Part shown: positions 24,587 through 34,194 of the stretch, piece by piece
Layout: each line of letters starts with the position of its first letter
How positions within the stretch are numbered: the stretch's first letter is position 1
Origin: JBGSMX01 sp963790405
GTDB taxonomy: Bacteria; Actinomycetota; Coriobacteriia; Anaerosomatales; JAGXFU01
Length of the DNA: 64,000 bases
Assembly: GCA_963790405.1 (NCBI GenBank)
Contig: CAWBOJ010000005.1
Span: 310,001-374,000 of the forward strand
Direction of reading: 5' to 3'
Made by a program: the position numbers and the translations under genes
The notes under the pieces: generated by a model
What the model was told of the DNA's origin: nothing
What the model saw: the letters and a program-made list of their open reading frames with translations, nothing else
Databases searched by the model: none

Positions 24587-26536
24587 GTGGAACCCGCCGA
24601 ACGCATCCTGGACTCGATACAGTCTCCCGCAGACCTGGGCGGTCTCAGTGACGAGCAACTCAAACAACTCGCAATCGAGATTCGCGAGACACTCGTCAAC
24701 ACCGTGTCGCAGACGGGCGGTCACCTGGCACCGAACCTGGGTGTCGTCGAACTGACTCTCGGGATTCACCTTGCTCTCGACGCACCCAACGACCACATCA
24801 TCTGGGATGTTGGGCATCAGTCGTACGTGCACAAGCTCCTCACGGGCCGCACGGATCGTTTTGGGACATTGCGGCAGTACGGCGGAGTGTGTGGCTTCCC
24901 GAAGCGGTCGGAGAGTCCCTACGACACCTTCGACACCGGGCACGCCTCCAACTCACTATCGGTGGCCCTGGGGCGCGCGACTGCGCGAGATCTCTCTGGT
25001 GGCGAGGAGACCGTCCTGGCCGTCATAGGGGACGGCTCGCTGACGGGCGGCATGGCCTTCGAGGCCCTGAACAACATCGGACACCTCGGGACGAAGATGA
25101 CGATCGTGCTCAACGACAACGAGATGTCGATCGCCGAAAATGTCGGTGCGATGGCGTCATATCTAGCGCGCGTCCGGCTTGATCCGCGTTACATGCGCCT
25201 TCGAGATGACGTAGAGAGTGCTCTTGCGAAGACCAAGCTCGGAGCGGCGATGGTAGCTGCGGGTGAAGCTGCGAAGGAGTCCTTCAAGCAGCTGCTTGTG
25301 CCGGGCATGCTCTTCGAGGAGCTGGGGCTCACCTACGTCGGGCCTATCGACGGTCATGATGCTCGGCGTGTCGCCGCCGCCGTGGTCCAGGCTCGTCAAG
25401 CCGAGGGTCCGGTAATCATCCATGCCGTTACTCGGAAGGGATCCGGGTACACACCTGCCGAGGACAGACCGGAAGCGTTCCACGGCATCAGCCCGTTCGC
25501 CATCGATACGGGCAAGGTGAACGGATCTGGCGGACCGATGTCCTACACCGAGGCGTTCAGTCGCGCCCTCGTGGCAGAGGCGGCACAAGACGAGCGCATT
25601 GTGGCGATCACCGCAGCGATGCCTTCGGGCACCGGCCTCGATGCATTCGCGCGCGAGTATCCGGATCGCTTCTTCGATGTCGGGATCGCCGAACAGCATG
25701 CGGTGGGACTCGCGGCCGGTCTGGCGCTGGGTGGACGGCTTCCGGTGGTCGCCATCTATTCGACGTTTCTGCAGCGGGCCTACGACCAGCTCATCATGGA
25801 CGTTGCCCTACAGAATCTTCACGTCGTGTTCTGCCTCGATCGAGCCGGACTGGTGGGTGAGGACGGTCCGACCCATCACGGTGTGTTCGATCTGACGTAC
25901 CTACGGTCGATCCCGAATCTGATGATCATGGCGCCTGCCGATGAGGCGGAGCTTGCGGACATGCTCCACACAGCGCTGAGAGCCGATGGTCCTGTAGCCA
26001 TCAGATATCCGAGGGGCAAGGGGCGCGGTGTCGTGCACGATGGTGCACCTGTTGTGCTCGAGGCTGGACGTGCTGAGGTGCGGGCGCGAGGGACGGACGT
26101 GGCGCTTCTTGCGGTAGGACGCATGGTGAGTGCAGCGGAGGAAGCAGCCGATCTGCTTCGTGCAGACGGAGTCTCGGCCAGCATAGTCAACATGCGATGG
26201 GTCAAGCCATTGGATCTCGAGACGATCTCGTGGGCCGCCCACGAACATCGCCTCGTCGTCACGATAGAGGAGAACACGGGACTCGGAGGAGCCGGCGCGG
26301 CGGTTCTCGAGGCCATTTCGGATCTGGATATCGAGATTCCCGTACTGAGGCTGTCCGTGCCGGATTGCTTCGTTACTCACGGCGCGATGGGCAAGTTGCT
26401 TGCCGAGGTCGGTCTCGACCCTGCGGGTATCCGGGGAGCTGTTCTCGGACGACTCAAGGGTTTGGACGGAGAACTGCCACTGCCAGCCGAGGAATCCGCA
26501 GACGATGCGACGCCGAGCCGACGTCGTCCTCGCTGA
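24587..26536 (+). CDS. dxs: 1-Deoxy-D-xylulose-5-phosphate synthase
   Basis: A 649-residue thiamine-diphosphate enzyme that condenses pyruvate and glyceraldehyde 3-phosphate in the first step of the MEP isoprenoid pathway. It has the start motif GGHLAPNLGVVELTL, substrate loop DVGHQSYVHK, the ThDP motif GDGSLTGGMAFEALNN, the transketolase-type catalytic Glu in VGIAEQHAVGLAAG, and the DRAGLVGEDGPTHHG segment. The GTG start has AGGGG 7 nt upstream. Isoprenoid supply is relevant to undecaprenyl phosphate use in the dcw and envelope genes of this window. Confidence 0.95.
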   Translation: MEPAERILDSIQSPADLGGLSDEQLKQLAIEIRETLVNTVSQTGGHLAPNLGVVELTLGIHLALDAPNDHIIWDVGHQSYVHKLLTGRTDRFGTLRQYGGVCGFPKRSESPYDTFDTGHASNSLSVALGRATARDLSGGEETVLAVIGDGSLTGGMAFEALNNIGHLGTKMTIVLNDNEMSIAENVGAMASYLARVRLDPRYMRLRDDVESALAKTKLGAAMVAAGEAAKESFKQLLVPGMLFEELGLTYVGPIDGHDARRVAAAVVQARQAEGPVIIHAVTRKGSGYTPAEDRPEAFHGISPFAIDTGKVNGSGGPMSYTEAFSRALVAEAAQDERIVAITAAMPSGTGLDAFAREYPDRFFDVGIAEQHAVGLAAGLALGGRLPVVAIYSTFLQRAYDQLIMDVALQNLHVVFCLDRAGLVGEDGPTHHGVFDLTYLRSIPNLMIMAPADEAELADMLHTALRADGPVAIRYPRGKGRGVVHDGAPVVLEAGRAEVRARGTDVALLAVGRMVSAAEEAADLLRADGVSASIVNMRWVKPLDLETISWAAHEHRLVVTIEENTGLGGAGAAVLEAISDLDIEIPVLRLSVPDCFVTHGAMGKLLAEVGLDPAGIRGAVLGRLKGLDGELPLPAEESADDATPSRRRPR

Positions 26537-27296
26537 GCGGGGCTTTTTCGAGTCTCGCGAACGTGCGAAGGCCGCGATACTGGCGGGCGAGGTACGTGTC
26601 GGCGATCGTGTGATCGCGAAGGCCGGGGAGCAGATCGAAACCGACGCACCGATCCAGGTGGCCGAGGCCCCTCGCTTCGTCTCGCGGGGGGGTCACAAAC
26701 TCGCAGGAGCGCTCGACGTGCTCGGCATCACCGTGGCAGGGGCACGTGCCATAGATGTCGGGGCGTCAACCGGCGGATTCACGGATTGCCTGCTCCAGCG
26801 AGGTGTTGCATCGGTCGTGGCCGTGGATGTCGGCTACGGGCAGCTGGCGTGGAAGCTGCGCAACGACGAGCGTGTGGATGTGCATGAACGCCTGAACATC
26901 CGTCACGCGGACGTAGAATCCCTGGGCGCTCCGTTCGACCTGGTTGTCGTAGACGTCAGCTTCATCAGCTTACGAGTCGTGCTGCCGATTCTCGAAAGGC
27001 TTGCGGGAGAGGACGGCAGCCTGCTCATGCTGGTAAAGCCTCAGTTCGAGGCTGGTAAGGGTCGTGTTGGTAAGAAAGGTGTGGTGCGCGATCAGGCGAC
27101 TCATCACGACGTTGTGTCTGCTGCCCTGGAATCAGTGAGGTCGGCAGGCCTGGTGGCAAGAGGTCTGACCTGGTCGCCTCTCAAGGGTCCTGAGGGTAAC
27201 ATTGAGTTCTGGCTGTGGGCCTCGCGATCCGGCGAAGATGTCCACCCGCAGTCCGAGCAGGTTGTCAGCGACGCCCATACTGAGCTGGGAGAGTGA
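26505..27296 (+). CDS. tlyA: TlyA family rRNA (cytidine-2'-O)-methyltransferase
   Basis: A 263-residue protein with an N-terminal S4 RNA-binding domain (DVVLAERGFFESRERAKAAILAG) and a FtsJ-type SAM domain with AIDVGASTGGFTDCLLQRG and a KPQFEAGKGRVGKKGVVRD segment. Homologues methylate 16S and 23S rRNA in mycobacteria. The ATG at 26505 overlaps the dxs 3' end by 32 nt and matches the usual short N-terminus. The GTGA overlap with nadK is standard. Confidence 0.93.
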   Translation: MRRRADVVLAERGFFESRERAKAAILAGEVRVGDRVIAKAGEQIETDAPIQVAEAPRFVSRGGHKLAGALDVLGITVAGARAIDVGASTGGFTDCLLQRGVASVVAVDVGYGQLAWKLRNDERVDVHERLNIRHADVESLGAPFDLVVVDVSFISLRVVLPILERLAGEDGSLLMLVKPQFEAGKGRVGKKGVVRDQATHHDVVSAALESVRSAGLVARGLTWSPLKGPEGNIEFWLWASRSGEDVHPQSEQVVSDAHTELGE

Positions 27297-28156
27297 GAGT
27301 GCCGGTGCGTATCCTGATCGTTCCGAACATCAGGCACGAGACCGCACGCCTTGCGGCGTGCGAGCTTGTGACGTGGCTCGTCGGCGGCGGGTACGAGCCG
27401 GTTATCGCCACCGATCACGCAAGTGGCTGTGGGCTTGAGGCCTATGCGGTGCCACCTACCGAAATCGGCACGCCCGAGCTCGTGGTAGCCCTCGGGGGGG
27501 ACGGCACCATTCTGGCGGCCGTGCATCTTCTGGGCGAGGTCGAGGTGCCGATTCTCGGCGTCAATCTCGGGCATCTGGGCTTTTTGGCAGGGGCATCCGC
27601 CGAGCAGATGCGCGAGTCAGTCGAGGCTGCGCTGGCGGGGGAGTGTCGCATCGAGCGGCGTTCGACACTGGAAGCGCATGTTGTCATGGATGGGCGAGAG
27701 GTGGGTCGGTACCGTGCGCTGAACGAGGTAGCGCTGGCACGCGGTGCATCGGCACGTGTCGTACGCGTGGCCCTCAGCATCAACGGCGTGCCGATGTCGG
27801 AGTTCGACGGTGACGGGATCGTCGTCGCCACCGCGACCGGATCGACTGCGTATGCGCTTTCGGCCGGCGGTCCGATCGTGTCTCCCAATCTTGAATGTGG
27901 CGTCGTGATACCTGTTGCGCCTCACACGCTGTTCCGCCGCGCGATCGTCATCGCGCCGTCCGATGTCGTGGAGATCAGATTGCCGGACGAGGCACGTCGC
28001 GAGGCGTGTGTCACCGTCGATGGTGACCCGACCCCGTGCCGTCAGGCCATCGAGTCGATCACCGTGAAGCATTGTGACCACGATGTTCTGCTCGCCAAAC
28101 TCGACGGGCGCGATTTCTACGAAGTTGTCCGCTCCGAGTTCTACGGGGGGCGGTAG
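27293..28156 (+). CDS. nadK: NAD kinase
   Basis: A 287-residue (or slightly shorter) kinase that makes NADP. Motifs are the GGDGTIL ATP/NAD loop, the NLGHLGFL segment, the NEVAL motif and GDGIVVATATGSTAYALSAGGPIV. GTG starts at 27293 and 27299 are both possible; the first overlaps the tlyA stop. Order tlyA-nadK-recN is conserved in many Gram-positive genomes. Confidence 0.95.
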   Translation: MRVPVRILIVPNIRHETARLAACELVTWLVGGGYEPVIATDHASGCGLEAYAVPPTEIGTPELVVALGGDGTILAAVHLLGEVEVPILGVNLGHLGFLAGASAEQMRESVEAALAGECRIERRSTLEAHVVMDGREVGRYRALNEVALARGASARVVRVALSINGVPMSEFDGDGIVVATATGSTAYALSAGGPIVSPNLECGVVIPVAPHTLFRRAIVIAPSDVVEIRLPDEARREACVTVDGDPTPCRQAIESITVKHCDHDVLLAKLDGRDFYEVVRSEFYGGR

Positions 28157-28157
28157 C

Positions 28158-29798
28158 GTGCTGGAGGAACTCCACGTACGCAATTTCGCTCTGATCGAAG
28201 AGGCGTGGCTGGAATTCGGTCCGGGAATGACAGTGCTGACGGGTGAAACGGGCGCCGGCAAGACGGCCCTCGTGGGGGCCATCAAGCTGTTGTTGGGCGA
28301 GCGCGCGGATTCGCAAATGGTACGTGCAGGTGCCGAGGAGACCGTGGTGGAGGGTCGCATCCGTCTCGTGGACGATGAGATTGTGGTGCGGCGTCGCGTC
28401 AGTGCCGATGGGCGCTCACGATGCACGATAGACGAATCAATGGTGAGCGTTGGAGCGCTCGCTGACCGGATGGGCCCTCTGTTCGATCTCCATGGTCAGC
28501 ACGAGCACCAATCGCTTCTGCATGCGGCTCGCCACGTCGACTACCTGGACCGCTACATCGGAGTTGCGGCCGACGAGGCTCTTGAGGCGTACGCGGCGGC
28601 ACGGCGCGAGTACGACGAACTCTCCCAAGAGCTCGAAGGACTCGACGAACGCCTGACCGAGGACGCGCGACAGGCCGACTACCTCCGTTTCGTTGCCGAG
28701 GAGATTGCGCGTGCAGCTCCCGAAGAAGATGAGGACGAGAGACTCGAAGCACGGCTACCGCATCTCAGACATGGCGGGCGCCTGATTGAGGCTGCTGCCG
28801 AGGCGCACTCTTCGTTGGGTGATGACGGTGCTGCGTGCGATTTGGTGGCCAGGGCCAGTGCGGTCTTGTCTCGCGTCGACGGCCTCGACCCCGTCTTAGA
28901 CGAGCTACATCGTCGACTGGACGAGGCGTCGATTGCGCTCGGAGATTTGGCTGTCTCAATCAGAGACTACGGCGAGGGCATCGATCACGATCCCCGCGAG
29001 CTCAACGTAGTCGAGGCGCGCTTGTCCGCGCTGGCTGAACTGAAGAAGAAGCACGGACCCACGTTGCGTGACGTCATCTCGGTACAAGATGAGGCAGTCG
29101 CACGACTCGAGGCGTTGGAGCGAGGCGAGTCGGGGCGGGGAGCGCTTGAGAAGCGAATCCAGGCCGCGCGGTCTGCAGTCGAGGAGGCCGAGGCGCGCGT
29201 CACGGCTTTACGTCGGGACGCGGGAGGTCCGTTTGTCGAGCGGCTGGGCAGCGAAGTGGTCGATTTGGGCATGCGTGGTACGCGCTTCGATGTTTCATTC
29301 GAGCAACTCGAGTTTGACGTGTGGACATCCGGCGGGGGTCACCGTGTGGAATTCCTGTTCGCAGCCGGCCCCGAGCAGCCGCTTCGCCCGCTTTCGAAGA
29401 TTGCATCGGGCGGAGAGATCTCGCGCGTGATGTTGGCGCTCAAGACCGTCCTGGGTACAGCGGACAGCGTTCCGATTCTGGTGTTCGATGAGGTTGATGC
29501 CGGAATTGGGGGCGCTACTGCGACCGCAGTCGGACGACGTCTTTCCGCTCTGGCAGAGCGTCACCAGGTACTCGTGGTGACGCATCTGGCGCAGGTGGCG
29601 GCTTTCGCTCAGCAACATCTCGTTGTCGAGAAGAGCGTTGGGGACGAGCATGCGCGCACCGAGGTGAGGCGTGTGGAGGGTGACGATCGGGTGATGGAGA
29701 TTTCGAGGATGCTATCGGGGGGCGACAGCCAGGTTGGACGCGCGCACGCCGAGGAGTTGCTCGCCAGCGTATCGACTCCCGGCGCGGCAGACGCATGA
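28158..29798 (+). CDS. recN: DNA repair ATPase RecN
   Basis: A 546-residue SMC-like protein acting in double-strand break repair. It has Walker A TGETGAGKTALVGAI at the N-terminus, a long coiled-coil centre, the ABC signature ASGGEISRVMLAL, Walker B VLVFDEVDAGIGG and the His-containing THLAQVAAFA. The GTG start at 28158 is 1 nt after the nadK stop and gives the family N-terminus LEELHVRNFALIEE. Confidence 0.95.
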   Translation: MLEELHVRNFALIEEAWLEFGPGMTVLTGETGAGKTALVGAIKLLLGERADSQMVRAGAEETVVEGRIRLVDDEIVVRRRVSADGRSRCTIDESMVSVGALADRMGPLFDLHGQHEHQSLLHAARHVDYLDRYIGVAADEALEAYAAARREYDELSQELEGLDERLTEDARQADYLRFVAEEIARAAPEEDEDERLEARLPHLRHGGRLIEAAAEAHSSLGDDGAACDLVARASAVLSRVDGLDPVLDELHRRLDEASIALGDLAVSIRDYGEGIDHDPRELNVVEARLSALAELKKKHGPTLRDVISVQDEAVARLEALERGESGRGALEKRIQAARSAVEEAEARVTALRRDAGGPFVERLGSEVVDLGMRGTRFDVSFEQLEFDVWTSGGGHRVEFLFAAGPEQPLRPLSKIASGGEISRVMLALKTVLGTADSVPILVFDEVDAGIGGATATAVGRRLSALAERHQVLVVTHLAQVAAFAQQHLVVEKSVGDEHARTEVRRVEGDDRVMEISRMLSGGDSQVGRAHAEELLASVSTPGAADA

Positions 29799-29804
29799 TA
29801 GAAT
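29796..29804 (+). promoter_or_regulatory. Extended -10 promoter element upstream of steA
   Basis: TGATAGAAT overlaps the recN stop codon and lies 65 nt before the steA ATG. No good -35 is visible. Confidence 0.55.
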
Positions 29805-29869
29805 CCGATGCCGGTTCTTCGGCAGACGCCGATGACCGATGCGATAGACCTGACGTGGGGATCTGACGG

Positions 29870-30991
29870 ATGCGCCACATAGGCACAGCCAGGCTCGACA
29901 AGCGAACGAAAGACCTCGTGAAGCGGCTTGGCTCAGACGACATAGCGATTATCGACCACATCGATATCGATCGGGTCAGTGCCGAGTCGCTTCTTCAGAC
30001 CGGCGTTGAGGCTATCGTCAATGTCTCACCGTCGATTTCGGGGGCGTATCCGAACACGGGTCCGCTTCTGCTCACGCGCGGTGGTGTCACCCTGATCGAC
30101 AACGTGGGACCAGAGGTCTTCGAACGGGTCCAGGAGGGCGACACCGTATCAATCGTGGATGGTGACGTGCTCGTTGATGGCCAGGTAGTTGCCTCGGGCG
30201 CACGGCTGACGGTCGAGGCTGTCGAGCAGGCGATGGAGCAGGCCAAGTCCAAGCTCGAGGATCAACTCGACAAGTTCGCGCGGAACACGCTCGAGTTTCT
30301 GGAACAAGACAAGTCCCTGCTTACCGAGGGAACTACGGTGCCGATGACGCGCGTGCACATCGCGGGGCGTCACGTCCTGGTTGTAGTCCGCGGCTATGAC
30401 TATCAACGGGATCTCGTCGCCTTGAAGCCCTACATTCGCGAGATGCGTCCGGTTCTTGTCGGCGTGGACGGCGGAGCCGACGCGATCGTCGAGATTGGGT
30501 TCAAGCCGGACATCATCATAGGTGACATGGACTCGGTCAGTGACGAGGTGCTGAGAAGCGGGGCGGAGATCATCGTGCACGCCTATGCTGATGGTCGCTG
30601 TCCGGCCATGGAGCGGCTCGATGAACTCGGGGTCAGCGGGACACCCTGGCCCATCTCGGCAACAAGTGAGGATCTCGCGCTCTTGCTCGCTTGGGAGTCA
30701 GGTGCGGACCTGATTGTCGCGGTGGGAACGCACGCCAATCTTGTCGAGTACTTGGACAAAGGGCGAAAGGGAATGGCATCGACGTTCCTTGTGCGGTTGA
30801 AAGTCGGACCCAAACTCGTGGATGCCAAGGGCGTCAATAAGCTCTATCGCAGCACGGTCGGTACCTCGCATCTGCTCGCGATCGCGGGGGCTGCGCTTGT
30901 GACCCTGTCGGTCGTCATACTCATCTCGCCACGGGCGCGAGACATGCTCGCCCTGGTACTCTTGCAGCTACGGACGTGGCTCGGGATCTGA
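29870..30991 (+). CDS. steA: SteA-like septal protein
   Basis: A 373-residue protein with a central thiamine-pyrophosphokinase-like fold (PVLVGVDGGADAIVEIGFKPDIIIGDMDSVSD), an N-terminal domain with IIDHIDIDRVSAESL, and a C-terminal membrane helix (about 335-355). This is the SteA family, described in Corynebacterium as a cytokinetic-ring protein that works with SteB in cell separation. The catalytic role of the TPK-like fold is unknown. The SteB-like gene follows after 25 nt. Confidence 0.87.
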   Translation: MRHIGTARLDKRTKDLVKRLGSDDIAIIDHIDIDRVSAESLLQTGVEAIVNVSPSISGAYPNTGPLLLTRGGVTLIDNVGPEVFERVQEGDTVSIVDGDVLVDGQVVASGARLTVEAVEQAMEQAKSKLEDQLDKFARNTLEFLEQDKSLLTEGTTVPMTRVHIAGRHVLVVVRGYDYQRDLVALKPYIREMRPVLVGVDGGADAIVEIGFKPDIIIGDMDSVSDEVLRSGAEIIVHAYADGRCPAMERLDELGVSGTPWPISATSEDLALLLAWESGADLIVAVGTHANLVEYLDKGRKGMASTFLVRLKVGPKLVDAKGVNKLYRSTVGTSHLLAIAGAALVTLSVVILISPRARDMLALVLLQLRTWLGI

Positions 30992-31016
30992 GCCGCGCAT
31001 GAGGAGACGCTGACAT

Positions 31017-31886
31017 ATGTACAACCTCAGGTACCACGTTGCATCGTTGGTCTCGGTCTTTCTGTTCTTGGCGGTGGGGCTGGTGCTTGGGACCATTGTG
31101 GCCGAGCGAGGACCGCTCGATACCCAGCTGGATACGATGATCAGCAGCTTGCGCGCTCAATACGAGGATCTCTCGGCCGAGAATTCGGATCTTCGTGCGG
31201 AAAATGAGGCACGCGAGGACTTCGTGAACGATATCCTTCCGCTGATAACCAGCGGACGTCTCGATGGTCAGGCAGTCGTAGTGCTGAGCAACACAGGTCG
31301 CACGGATGGTCTCTCGGTCGTGGCGGACACGATTTCGAATGCCGGTGGCATGCCGGTGATCATCATGGTGGATGAACCGGGCCTTGGCCTTGCCGATCCC
31401 GCGGTCTCTCAGATTGCGACGGCCTATGTCGACGTCACACCGACCGAGGATGTGGATGCGTTTCGCAGTGCAGTGGCTGAAGAGCTCACGCGTGAGTGGC
31501 TGTCGCCCGGCATCGAACGTCCGCTGACTGAAGCGCTCGTTGCGGCAGGAGTCCTGAGCGTCGACGAGTTCCCCGCTGAGTTCACAAGCGGAGGGTTCGT
31601 GACGATGACGACGTTTGACGGGGTTGCCGACGAAGGGTGCCTTTCCATCGCGGCAGCTGCGGCTGTGTCGGGCGTGCCGGCAGTGGGCGTGGTAGGGCAC
31701 ACACAAATCACGGATATGGCCGAGGCGGCAGTGGCCCGCGGTCTGTCGATAGTCGACAACGTGGGCACACCGGAGGGGAACTACTCGCTTGTGATGATTC
31801 TGTCGGGTGAGGCTTCCGGATCCTACGGTACGTCGTCGTCTGCGACAAAGCCCTATCCATTGGTAGCGCCTGCAGCAGCACCCTAG
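31017..31886 (+). CDS. SteB/MctB-like membrane-anchored protein
   Basis: A 289-residue bitopic protein of the family annotated as copper transporter MctB or SteB. It starts MYNLRYHVASLVSVFLFLAVGLVLGT (one membrane helix), then a coiled coil (about 40-75), then an extracytoplasmic alpha/beta domain. In Corynebacterium the SteA-SteB pair activates peptidoglycan cleavage at the septum; the coiled coil is the likely contact site. Its stop TAG is nested with the convergent GT2 stop in the sequence CTAG. Confidence 0.83.
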   Translation: MYNLRYHVASLVSVFLFLAVGLVLGTIVAERGPLDTQLDTMISSLRAQYEDLSAENSDLRAENEAREDFVNDILPLITSGRLDGQAVVVLSNTGRTDGLSVVADTISNAGGMPVIIMVDEPGLGLADPAVSQIATAYVDVTPTEDVDAFRSAVAEELTREWLSPGIERPLTEALVAAGVLSVDEFPAEFTSGGFVTMTTFDGVADEGCLSIAAAAAVSGVPAVGVVGHTQITDMAEAAVARGLSIVDNVGTPEGNYSLVMILSGEASGSYGTSSSATKPYPLVAPAAAP

Positions 31887-32584
31887 GTATCGTTCCGCCG
31901 CTTCTCGAGTGCTAGCGACAGGAGCGCTCGTGCGACGTGAGCGAACTGTCGGCCGCGATGGGCGAAGCCCGCTGCGTCGCGACCCGTCGCGGCATGAGCC
32001 ATGGTCGTCGGCACTTCCAGGAGCGTGAGGTTCGCACGCAGCGCGCGAACGGTGAGGGCGACCTCGACTCCATACCCCCCGGCGAATGGTGTGCACGCGC
32101 TCAGTGCGCGGGCATTGAGCGCACGCTGTCCGGAAAGCGGCGCCTGCGCGTTGAATGAAGTGTCGCCGAGGCGGTGGATACCCCATCGTGCGAGTCCCAT
32201 GACGAGGCCGAATCCGGCCTTGCCTGTAGGACGAGGAAACGCCGCGATACTCATGTCCGCTCGCCCGGAGGCCACAGGCTCCAAGAGGAGCGATGCCTGG
32301 CGTGCCGTGTCGCCCAAATCGGCATCGAGCAGTAGCAGCGTTTCCACCGGCTCGTCGGTCGAAGCGTAGGAGTAGCCGGCATCGAGGGCTGCCCCTTTCC
32401 CCAGGTTGGCAGCAAGCTCCACCACTTCTGCGCCGGCCGCGAGGGCCGATTGAACAGTCTCGTCGGTAGAGCCGTCGTCGATGACGATGATCCGATCGAT
32501 GCCGGTCACAGCTCTGGTCCCCGCTACGGTGGCCGCGACTCTGTCCGCCTCGTTGAAGGCGGGAATGAGGGCGACGACACTCAT
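31883..32584 (-). CDS. Family 2 glycosyltransferase
   Basis: A 233-residue soluble GT-A enzyme on the minus strand. Motifs: VVALIPAFNEADRV, IIVIDDGSTDET, the LGKGAALDAGY segment and the metal-binding DADLGD. The family is DPM1/polyprenyl-phosphate-glycosyltransferase-like, so a lipid-linked sugar acceptor is likely, but the substrate is not readable from sequence. ATG 32584 overlaps the murJ stop (atga). A longer open frame upstream to 33109 lies over murJ and lacks family sequence. Confidence 0.85.
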   Translation of the reverse strand: MSVVALIPAFNEADRVAATVAGTRAVTGIDRIIVIDDGSTDETVQSALAAGAEVVELAANLGKGAALDAGYSYASTDEPVETLLLLDADLGDTARQASLLLEPVASGRADMSIAAFPRPTGKAGFGLVMGLARWGIHRLGDTSFNAQAPLSGQRALNARALSACTPFAGGYGVEVALTVRALRANLTLLEVPTTMAHAATGRDAAGFAHRGRQFAHVARALLSLALEKRRNDT

Positions 32585-34194
32585 GAGGAGGCGCCTCGGC
32601 CTCGAATACGACGGGGAAGGCTGCGCAGCAAGTCCACTCCGATGCCGACTTCCTCCACGCGAAGCGCAGCGGCGACGCCGTACGAGACACCGAGACCGCT
32701 GACTCCGCCGATCAGGAGCTGTAGCAAGAAGCCGGTGCGCGTGCCGGTCAGGCCCGGCGTGGCGAGAACGATGCCATATGCCACGAGTCCGCCAAGGAGT
32801 GCCGCTATTGCGGTGCGAACGAGCATCCACAAGATGCCACGCATGTCGTAGCCACCGATCTTGCGGCGCAGAATCAGCGACAGTGTGGCGAGGCTGACGC
32901 CATAGAAGAGCATGTCTGCGATAGGGATTCCTTTGAGACCGAGGCCAGCCCAGCCCCCGAAGCCCACCGTGAGCCCCGCGTACATACCGATCTGGCCGAC
33001 CGTCAAAATGAGGTTCACGGTCATGGGCGTCTTGGTGTCCTGGAGCGAGTAGAACGTCTTGAGTACGTACATGTACGTCGCGAAGAAGAAGAGCGCTACG
33101 CCCCACCATGCGAGTATCTCGGCAACCACAGGCACGTCACTGGACGTGAACGCGCCGGCTCGATAGAGGGTGATGAGAGGCGTAGACAGGGCGACGAGCA
33201 TTGCCGCCATCGGAAGGATCAGCATCCCCGTGGTCTTGAAACCCTTGCCGAAGGTGGTCTTGAAGCCCGTCCAGTCGTCTCGGCCTGCCTGGTCCGAGAG
33301 CTCGGTGAAGATGGCGGTTGCGAGCGCGACCGCGAAGATTCCGTAGGGCAGTTGGTAGAACATCCACGCATAGAGCAGGGTTGCGGGCCCTTTGGGGGAG
33401 ACCTCGAAGGCGTAGGCGTTTCTGAACGAGACCGCGGTGAGGTTTGTGATGACGTAGACGATGGTCGGGATCGCCATGCGGCCCATTCGCCTGAGTCCGG
33501 GGTGTTTGAAGTCGATTCGCGGCGTGTAGCGGATGCCGAGTTTGAACAGGCTTGGGATCTGGGCGACGAACATGACGAGGACGCCCAGAGACGTGCCGAC
33601 CGCAAGACCTATCAGCGCGAGATCCGGCCTCGACTCACGGAACGGGACGTAGAAGCCAAGCAGGGTCACGATGACGACAAGGTTGTTGAAGACGGGGCCG
33701 ATTGCGGGCCACAAGAACTTGCGCTGTGAGTTCAGCAGACCACTGATGACCGCCCCGGCCCCGTAGAAGACGACCTGCACGGCGAAGAAGCGGAAGAAGT
33801 AGGCCGCCAGTTCGACCTCTTGAGTGCCGGAGGCGGAGCGGAAGGTCTGCGTACGGACGAACTGCTCGGCAAACACCGTTCCGATCACAGCGACCACGGA
33901 CAGCACGACAGTCGTGAGGTTGAACAGGTAGCTCGCGTACTCCCACGCTTCGTCGCGTCCGCGCTTCTCCCACTGTTCGAGGAAGATCGGTATGAACAGC
34001 GATGAGATGACGCCGCCCGCAACCAGCTCGTAGATCATGTTGGGAATGTTGTTGGCGACGCTGTACGCGGACGACATGGTGGTCACGCCGAGCGCATAGG
34101 CGATCGCCCACGTTCTAACGAATCCCGTGACGCGTGAGAGCGCCGTCGAGATCGACATGATCGCAGTCGAGCGGGCGATAGTGGGCTTGGTGAT
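32581..34194 (-). CDS. murJ: Lipid II flippase MurJ
   Basis: A MATE-like membrane protein of the MVF family with about 14 membrane helices. Diagnostic segments are SRVTGFVRTWAIAYALG and NNIPNMIYELVAGGVISSLFIP. The first ATG in frame is at 34158, but the conserved family residues IARSTAIMS continue upstream of it without a usual start codon. A GGGAGG ribosome site (34205-34200) lies 5 nt before an in-frame ATC at 34194, so I place the probable start there (537 residues). Starting at 34158 instead gives 525 residues. It is coupled to the downstream GT2. Confidence 0.87.
   Translation of the reverse strand: MTKPTIARSTAIMSISTALSRVTGFVRTWAIAYALGVTTMSSAYSVANNIPNMIYELVAGGVISSLFIPIFLEQWEKRGRDEAWEYASYLFNLTTVVLSVVAVIGTVFAEQFVRTQTFRSASGTQEVELAAYFFRFFAVQVVFYGAGAVISGLLNSQRKFLWPAIGPVFNNLVVIVTLLGFYVPFRESRPDLALIGLAVGTSLGVLVMFVAQIPSLFKLGIRYTPRIDFKHPGLRRMGRMAIPTIVYVITNLTAVSFRNAYAFEVSPKGPATLLYAWMFYQLPYGIFAVALATAIFTELSDQAGRDDWTGFKTTFGKGFKTTGMLILPMAAMLVALSTPLITLYRAGAFTSSDVPVVAEILAWWGVALFFFATYMYVLKTFYSLQDTKTPMTVNLILTVGQIGMYAGLTVGFGGWAGLGLKGIPIADMLFYGVSLATLSLILRRKIGGYDMRGILWMLVRTAIAALLGGLVAYGIVLATPGLTGTRTGFLLQLLIGGVSGLGVSYGVAAALRVEEVGIGVDLLRSLPRRIRGRGASS

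Noticed and set aside
30921..32690. A 589-codon minus-strand frame
   Set aside because: It spans antisense of the steB-like gene and runs out of frame through GT2; composition is Arg/Ser/Cys-rich without motifs.
32585..33109. Upstream extension of the GT2 frame into murJ
   Set aside because: The added residues are murJ in a shifted frame; the GT-A fold begins at the ATG at 32584, which overlaps the murJ stop as expected for coupling.
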